DNA of 37,100 nt. Origin: Fibrobacter succinogenes (GTDB lineage: Bacteria > Fibrobacterota > Fibrobacteria > Fibrobacterales > Fibrobacteraceae). The translations under genes were made by a program, and so were the position numbers. Shown here piece by piece: positions 33,493 through 37,100 of the stretch. Location of the stretch: assembly GCA_902771595.1 (NCBI GenBank), contig CACXXH010000020.1, positions 1-37,100 on the forward strand, read 5' to 3'. The notes below the pieces were generated by a model. It was not told the DNA's origin. It made no database searches and worked only from the letters and a program-made list of their open reading frames with translations. Each line of letters opens with the position of its first letter. Within the stretch, counting starts at the first letter, position 1.

Positions 33493-34253
33493 AACGCGAT
33501 CTTCAAGCCCACCGTAAACATGCCGACCTGTCCCCAGCCGAATTCCGCAAAGCCGGATACGGGCGTCCCCAGTTCAATACCCAGTATCGCGCCGTTGAAC
33601 ATGTACATCGCGCCTTCGGACCAGATTATAACGCCCACTCCCAAATACGAATACAATCTGATATATTTAAAATTCAGATAATTCACTTTGAATCTCGGGA
33701 TAATCGAAACCACGGGTTTCTTCCCGACAGTCGTATAATCGACCATGAGGCCGGTTTCTAACAAGTAAAAGAACTCGTAGCCATAGCTAATGGAATAAGC
33801 GAGGACACCCTCATCCGCATCCCCACCGTCCACATCCTTGGCGAATATATCGATCAAGGCTGTCACCGGGAAAAAGCCAACAAAAAAGCTGACATTTTGG
33901 CGACGTTTCCGCCAAGCCTCCTTCCAGGATTCCTTCTTTTCGGGCTTAGGCTCTATCGCCTGCGCGTCGTCATTGGTAACAACCGGCGCGTCCGCAGGAT
34001 CAGCCGAAGCGTTTTCGACGTAGAAGACCTGCTGGGTACCCTCCGGTATGGCCTCCCCATCGGTCACCGTCTGAACTTCATAGTAGACAGGCTGCCCGCC
34101 ATCTGCCGCAGGCACCATCAAATACTGAACACCGTTTTGTTCGACCAGGGTTCCCTGCACCGCATTTTCGGCAGACCCGGTATTTTCGGCCTGGGCAAAC
34201 GCCATGGAACAGGCGAGCAACAAGGCCATCGGCAGAATGCTATACTGTTTCAT
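33489..34253 (-). CDS. Outer-membrane beta-barrel-like protein
   Basis: The 254-residue protein has a signal peptide (MKQYSILPMALLLACSMAFA). A Gln/Val/Glu/Asp-rich linker (about 21-110) follows, then a basic stretch (WKEAWRKRRQN) and alternating beta strands to a C-terminal Phe (GMFTVGLKIAF), as in outer-membrane proteins. I know no specific family. The ATG has GGAGG 6 nt upstream, which fixes the start although the frame runs much further. It is convergent with tsaE and diverges from mntP. Confidence 0.85.
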   Translation of the reverse strand: MKQYSILPMALLLACSMAFAQAENTGSAENAVQGTLVEQNGVQYLMVPAADGGQPVYYEVQTVTDGEAIPEGTQQVFYVENASADPADAPVVTNDDAQAIEPKPEKKESWKEAWRKRRQNVSFFVGFFPVTALIDIFAKDVDGGDADEGVLAYSISYGYEFFYLLETGLMVDYTTVGKKPVVSIIPRFKVNYLNFKYIRLYSYLGVGVIIWSEGAMYMFNGAILGIELGTPVSGFAEFGWGQVGMFTVGLKIAF

Positions 34254-34270
34254 AGGGTACCTCCGCTTTT

Positions 34271-34298
34271 TTAATAAAATAAGCTTTTTTGTCGTCAA
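34271..34298 (-). promoter_or_regulatory. Promoter of the outer-membrane protein gene
   Basis: On the minus strand TTGACG (34298-34293) and TATTAA (34276-34271) are separated by 16 bases. The start of transcription would fall near the GGAGG ribosome binding site. Confidence 0.5.
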
Positions 34299-34401
34299 AA
34301 GCCCCAAAAGAGGCCAAAAGAAGCCGAAAACGTGATAAAAACAACATCCGGCACCCGTTTTTTCTATTTTTGCGCACGCAAGATAAAAAAAACGCTGAAA
34401 A

Positions 34402-34965
34402 ATGGGCATCGTAGAAATAATAATAGTCGCAATCGTCGAAGCCATGGACTGCTTCGCGGTCGCCATCGCCACGGGGCTCTCCAAGTCGGGCATCCGTTAT
34501 AGCCGGGCAATGCTCCAGGCAGTCAGTTTCGGCGTTTTCCAGGGCGGCATGACGCTCATCGGGTACTTTCTCGGGAGTTTCGCCGAACGCTGGTTCAGTT
34601 CTGTAGCCACCCCCATCGCCTGCACCATCCTCTGCGTCCTCGGACTTCGCATGATATGGGGCGCCGTACGCGGGGACGCCGGAGAAAAGGAAGGTGAAGA
34701 AATTGCGGCCAAGAACCTCACCATAGCAAACATCCTGCTCCTCTCGGTCGCGACAAGCATTGACGCCTTCGCCGTAGGAATCACGTTTGCCTTCATAAAC
34801 GCGAACATGGTGTTTGCCACCTCCGCAATCGCCTTCGCAAGTTTCGCCATGGGCGTTATCGGGTACGAAATCGGCCGGCATACCGCCAAGCGCTTCAAGA
34901 CGAAAATTCCCGAAATTTTCGCGGGCGTAATCCTCATCGGCATCGGCGTAAAAATGCTGTTTTAG
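34402..34965 (+). CDS. mntP: Manganese efflux pump MntP
   Basis: The 187-residue membrane protein has six membrane segments arranged as two repeats. The repeats contain the family's acidic motifs in membrane segments: EAMDCFAVAIATGL (about 13-26) and ATSIDAFAVGITF (about 117-129). It exports Mn(II). No yybP-ykoY-type riboswitch was seen in the 148-base spacer upstream. A Fur-family regulator and zinc transporter follow. Confidence 0.93.
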   Translation: MGIVEIIIVAIVEAMDCFAVAIATGLSKSGIRYSRAMLQAVSFGVFQGGMTLIGYFLGSFAERWFSSVATPIACTILCVLGLRMIWGAVRGDAGEKEGEEIAAKNLTIANILLLSVATSIDAFAVGITFAFINANMVFATSAIAFASFAMGVIGYEIGRHTAKRFKTKIPEIFAGVILIGIGVKMLF

Positions 34966-34990
34966 CCGTTTTTCACCCGAAACGGGCCAT

Positions 34991-35017
34991 CCGCCGCATT
35001 GACGTGGCGGCTTTTTT
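34991..35017 (+). terminator. Terminator of mntP, overlapping the next promoter
   Basis: CCGCCGC (34991-34997) pairs with GTGGCGG (35004-35010) with one G-U pair around loop ATTGAC, followed by C and six T. Most of the -35 hexamer of the following promoter lies in the loop. Confidence 0.75.
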
Positions 35018-35027
35018 ATGCTATATT
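34999..35027 (+). promoter_or_regulatory. Promoter of the zinc operon
   Basis: TTGACG (34999-35004) and TATATT (35022-35027) are exactly 17 bases apart. Transcription should start near 35034, inside the palindromic operator. Confidence 0.75.
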
Positions 35028-35028
35028 T

Positions 35029-35053
35029 GAATTTGCGAATGAATTGCAAATTC
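35029..35053. promoter_or_regulatory. Palindromic operator candidate for the Fur-family regulator
   Basis: GAATTTGC (35029-35036) and GCAAATTC (35046-35053) form a perfect 8-bp inverted repeat with 9 bases between. It starts one base after the -10 box and covers the start site, a good place for repression. Confidence 0.65.
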
Positions 35054-35092
35054 GTTCCGGGAGGGACAGTCCGGTTCATTCGCAGAGGCGAA

Positions 35093-35518
35093 ATGGAATA
35101 CAAGACTCAGACTAGGCAAGTCATCATGGACTACATGGTCGAAAATCCTGACCGGATTTTCAAGGCGTCCGATATCGCCAAGAACCTCCCCTCCATCTCG
35201 CTAAGCACCATCTACAGGAACCTCTCCCGCCTCGAAAAAGCGGGCCTCGTGCAAATCGTCGGCGCGGAGGAGAACAAGGAACTCCAGTACCGCTACACGG
35301 GACCGGGCAGGTGCCAGGCAAAAATGCACATGGTCTGCAAAATTTGCGGCAAGTTTTTCCATCTCGACGGTCCGGCACTCAAGATGCTGCTCCTCTCCGT
35401 CCAGCGCATCAAGGGATTCGAACTGGACCAGCAGCAATCGGTTCTGCTCGGGCGCTGCGCCGAATGTTCCATCGCCACAAAGAAGCCCCAGCCGCGGAGG
35501 CGCATGCGCCATGGTTAG
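35093..35518 (+). CDS. Fur-family metal regulator, probably zinc-responsive (Zur-like)
   Basis: The 141-residue protein has the winged-helix Fur domain (about 1-70; ISLSTIYRNLSRLEKAGLVQ). Its C-terminal metal-binding domain has two CxxC pairs, Cys82/Cys85 (VCKIC) and Cys122/Cys125 (RCAEC), for structural zinc, plus Cys74, His79 and His90. Zinc control is inferred from the following znuA-like and znuC-like genes. The ATG at 35093 has AGAGG just upstream; an upstream ATG (35018) would lie before or within the promoter. The site typical for regulatory metal (HxH-type) is reduced to one His at MHMVC. Confidence 0.9.
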   Translation: MEYKTQTRQVIMDYMVENPDRIFKASDIAKNLPSISLSTIYRNLSRLEKAGLVQIVGAEENKELQYRYTGPGRCQAKMHMVCKICGKFFHLDGPALKMLLLSVQRIKGFELDQQQSVLLGRCAECSIATKKPQPRRRMRHG

Positions 35519-35777
35519 GGCATTGTTCGGCAGATTGCTGGTCGTACTCGCGTCGCTTTACGTGTCGCGGCACCTGGAACACCATTGCCATGGCGAACAC
35601 TGCCATGTTTGCCACCACATACACCGCTGCCTCGAGCTTATTTCGGTTTGCATGGAACTGATCGTCGAGCCTTTCGAGCTCGCCCTGAGCGGAGTCTTCT
35701 TCAGGCTACCCCGCGTCAAGTTCCCGGAAACGCGGACCTCCACCCTCGTTTCGCAAAAAGTCCTGTTGCTGAATTGA
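35511..35777 (+). CDS. Small His/Cys-rich membrane-anchored protein in the zinc operon
   Basis: The 88-residue product begins with a hydrophobic segment (about 5-19). A dense metal-binding-like cluster follows: HLEHHCHGEHCHVCHHIHRC (residues 21-40), with eight His and four Cys. A second hydrophobic stretch (about 41-66) and a charged tail end it. The start ATG overlaps the end of the Fur-family gene by 8 bases, which suggests translational coupling. From memory, Firmicutes zinc-uptake operons have similar small proteins with an HDCxGxDCxxC pattern. A role in zinc or copper handling at the membrane is inferred. Confidence 0.7.
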   Translation: MVRALFGRLLVVLASLYVSRHLEHHCHGEHCHVCHHIHRCLELISVCMELIVEPFELALSGVFFRLPRVKFPETRTSTLVSQKVLLLN

Positions 35778-35861
35778 TGTGCGCCGCCCCCAAGACGACG
35801 TGCGGCTCCAAGCCGCGAACCAACATCAACAACATTTGTCCATGAGGACAAGGGACTTTAC

Positions 35862-36856
35862 ATGAAAAAAATTGCATTCCTTGCATTTTTGATTTTTGGG
35901 GCAGCGTTTATGCTGTCCGCTTGCGGGACGGAATCCGGAAAGAAGGATTCATCCCAGAAAAAGATTTCCGTCGTCGCGACCATCTACCCGCAATACGACT
36001 GGATCAAGAACATTTTGGGCGAGCGCATAAACGACGTGGACCTGAAACTGCTCATCAAGAACGGCACCGATTTGCACAGCTACAAGCCGTCTGCCCAGGA
36101 CATCGCGACCATCGCCAAGGCCGACCTCGTTGTTTACGTGGGCGGAGAATCCGACGAATGGATCGAGAAAGCGCTTGCGGCAACCCCGAAAGATGGGCGT
36201 ATTGCGTTGAACCTGATGAAGGCTCTCGGCGACCACGTCAAGAAAGAAGAAATCGTGGAAGGCATGCAGGCCGAGGAACATGAACATGCCGAAAAGCACG
36301 AAGACGAGCACCATGAGCACGCCGAAGGACACCATCATCACGATGAAGAGGAAGAGATGGAAAACGACGAGCACATCTGGCTTTCGCTGAAGAACGCCTG
36401 GATTTTGGTGAACGCGCTCGCCCAATCGCTTTCGAAGGTGGATTCCGCAAATTCGTCAATTTACACAGCGAACGCTGTCCTCTACAACGCAAAACTCTGG
36501 GCACTGGACAGTGAATTTACCACGGCCGTTTCGGGCGCTTCGCAAAAGACAGTCCTGTTCGGCGACCGGTTCCCGTTTCGTTATCTGGTGGACGATTATG
36601 GTATTAAGTATTATGCCGCGTTTGTTGGCTGTTCCGCCGAGAGCGAGGCGAGCTTCGAGACGGTTACGTTCCTTGCGGGGAAGATGGATTCTCTACAACT
36701 GCCCGCCATCTTCACGATTGACGGGAGCAACGGGAAAATCGCCCGCAGGTCTTGACACTCAACTCGATGCAATCTGTAAAGGGCAACCAATCCGGCGACG
36801 ATTACCTCTCCATCATGAAGTCCAACCTGGAAGTCTTGAAACAGGCTTTGAAATAA
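35862..36856 (+). pseudogene. znuA: ZnuA-like zinc-binding lipoprotein with a C-terminal frameshift
   Basis: The N-terminal lipobox is LSAC (Cys21). Likely metal ligands are His72 (LHSYKP), His171 (DEHIWLS) and the Asp in TIDGS (about 287), and a His/Glu-rich loop spans about 139-172. The block GDRFPFRYLVDDYGIKYYA is typical of the family. The reading frame ends with TGA at 36753-36755 after KIARRS. In another frame the family C-terminus continues (QVLTLNSMQSVKG ... SNLEVLKQALK) from about 36746 to a stop at 36854-36856. About ten residues expected between the two parts are also missing, so a deletion of 3n+1 bases is more likely than a single-base error. Shine-Dalgarno: AAGGGA, 6 nt before the ATG. 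Confidence 0.88.
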
Positions 36857-36872
36857 GCAAGAAAGAACGATT

Positions 36873-37100
36873 ATGAACGAACTAATCCCTCTGATAAAGT
36901 GCCGCCAGCTGACCCTCGGCTACGGAAGCAAGGACCTAGTCCGCGATATGGACTACGAAGTGAACGTCGGTGACTACCTCTGTATCATTGGCCGCAATGG
37001 CTCCGGCAAGACGACGTTCCTCCGCGGAATCGCCGGCCTGCTTTCGCCCAAATCGGGCAGCATCGAGTTCTGCGATGGCCTGAAGCGCAGTGAAATCGGT
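36873..37100 (+). CDS. znuC: ZnuC-like ABC transporter ATPase, N-terminal part (cut by window end)
   Basis: The first 76 residues are seen: MNELIPLIKCRQLTLGYGSKDLV, then Walker A GRNGSGKTT and LRGIAGLLSPKSGSIEF. The family is the ABC ATPase, and the position after znuA indicates the zinc uptake ATPase. The gene starts 16 bases after the znuA stop with a weak AAGAAAG ribosome binding site. A znuB-type permease gene is expected beyond the window. Confidence 0.85.
   Translation, partial: MNELIPLIKCRQLTLGYGSKDLVRDMDYEVNVGDYLCIIGRNGSGKTTFLRGIAGLLSPKSGSIEFCDGLKRSEIG

Noticed and set aside
36511..36876. 121-residue plus-strand frame over the end of znuA
   Set aside because: It is in neither of the two frames that carry ZnuA homology and has no motif.

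Overview
The window looks like a chromosomal stretch of a Gram-negative bacterium of the Fibrobacter type. This placement is an inference; no 16S or other marker gene is present. It rests on a PorU-like type IX secretion sortase with a FlgD-like C-terminal domain, many signal-peptide proteins with no family I recognise, a large CHASE2-cyclase, a Rho factor with an Asn-rich disordered region, moderately GC-rich coding DNA with AT-rich spacers, and clear sigma70-type promoters (TTGACA-17-TATATT). There is no phage, integrase, transposase or CRISPR array.

Layout. 1-1760: the end of a MetX-MetW fusion (methionine synthesis) and yicC. 1821-8454, minus strand: a tight cluster of a lipoprotein, a secreted protein, the PorU-like sortase and a polytopic membrane protein, with a release-factor-like gene diverging from its head. 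9083-12889: a lamin-tail lipoprotein, a stand-alone receiver protein and typA. 13119-19453, minus strand: thiD, pth, rplY, tRNA-Gln, ispE and ftsK. 19515-22559: a CHASE2 adenylate cyclase. 22697-24717, minus strand: folK, a deoxynucleoside kinase and panC. 25021-29255: rho, proC and a sigma54-type activator. 29252-31742, minus strand: a FecCD-type permease and its ATPase behind a secreted protein of unknown function. 31848-34965: nspC, tsaE, an outer-membrane protein and mntP. 34991-37100: a zinc-uptake operon made of a Fur-family regulator, a small His/Cys-rich protein, znuA and znuC; the window ends inside znuC.

Most genes are housekeeping. The most interesting points are: (1) at least eight genes have a TANNNT -10 box exactly 6-7 nt before the start codon and no Shine-Dalgarno, which suggests leaderless mRNAs, while operon-internal genes carry a Shine-Dalgarno; (2) the zinc operon has a promoter whose -35 lies in and beside the loop of the preceding terminator, a palindromic operator just after the -10, a small His/Cys-rich membrane protein, and a frameshifted znuA; (3) Rho carries an Asn-rich, prion-like N-terminal region with an AT-hook-like motif; (4) several families of short dispersed repeats sit immediately after stop codons.

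All family assignments come from reading motifs in the translated sequence; no database search was run.
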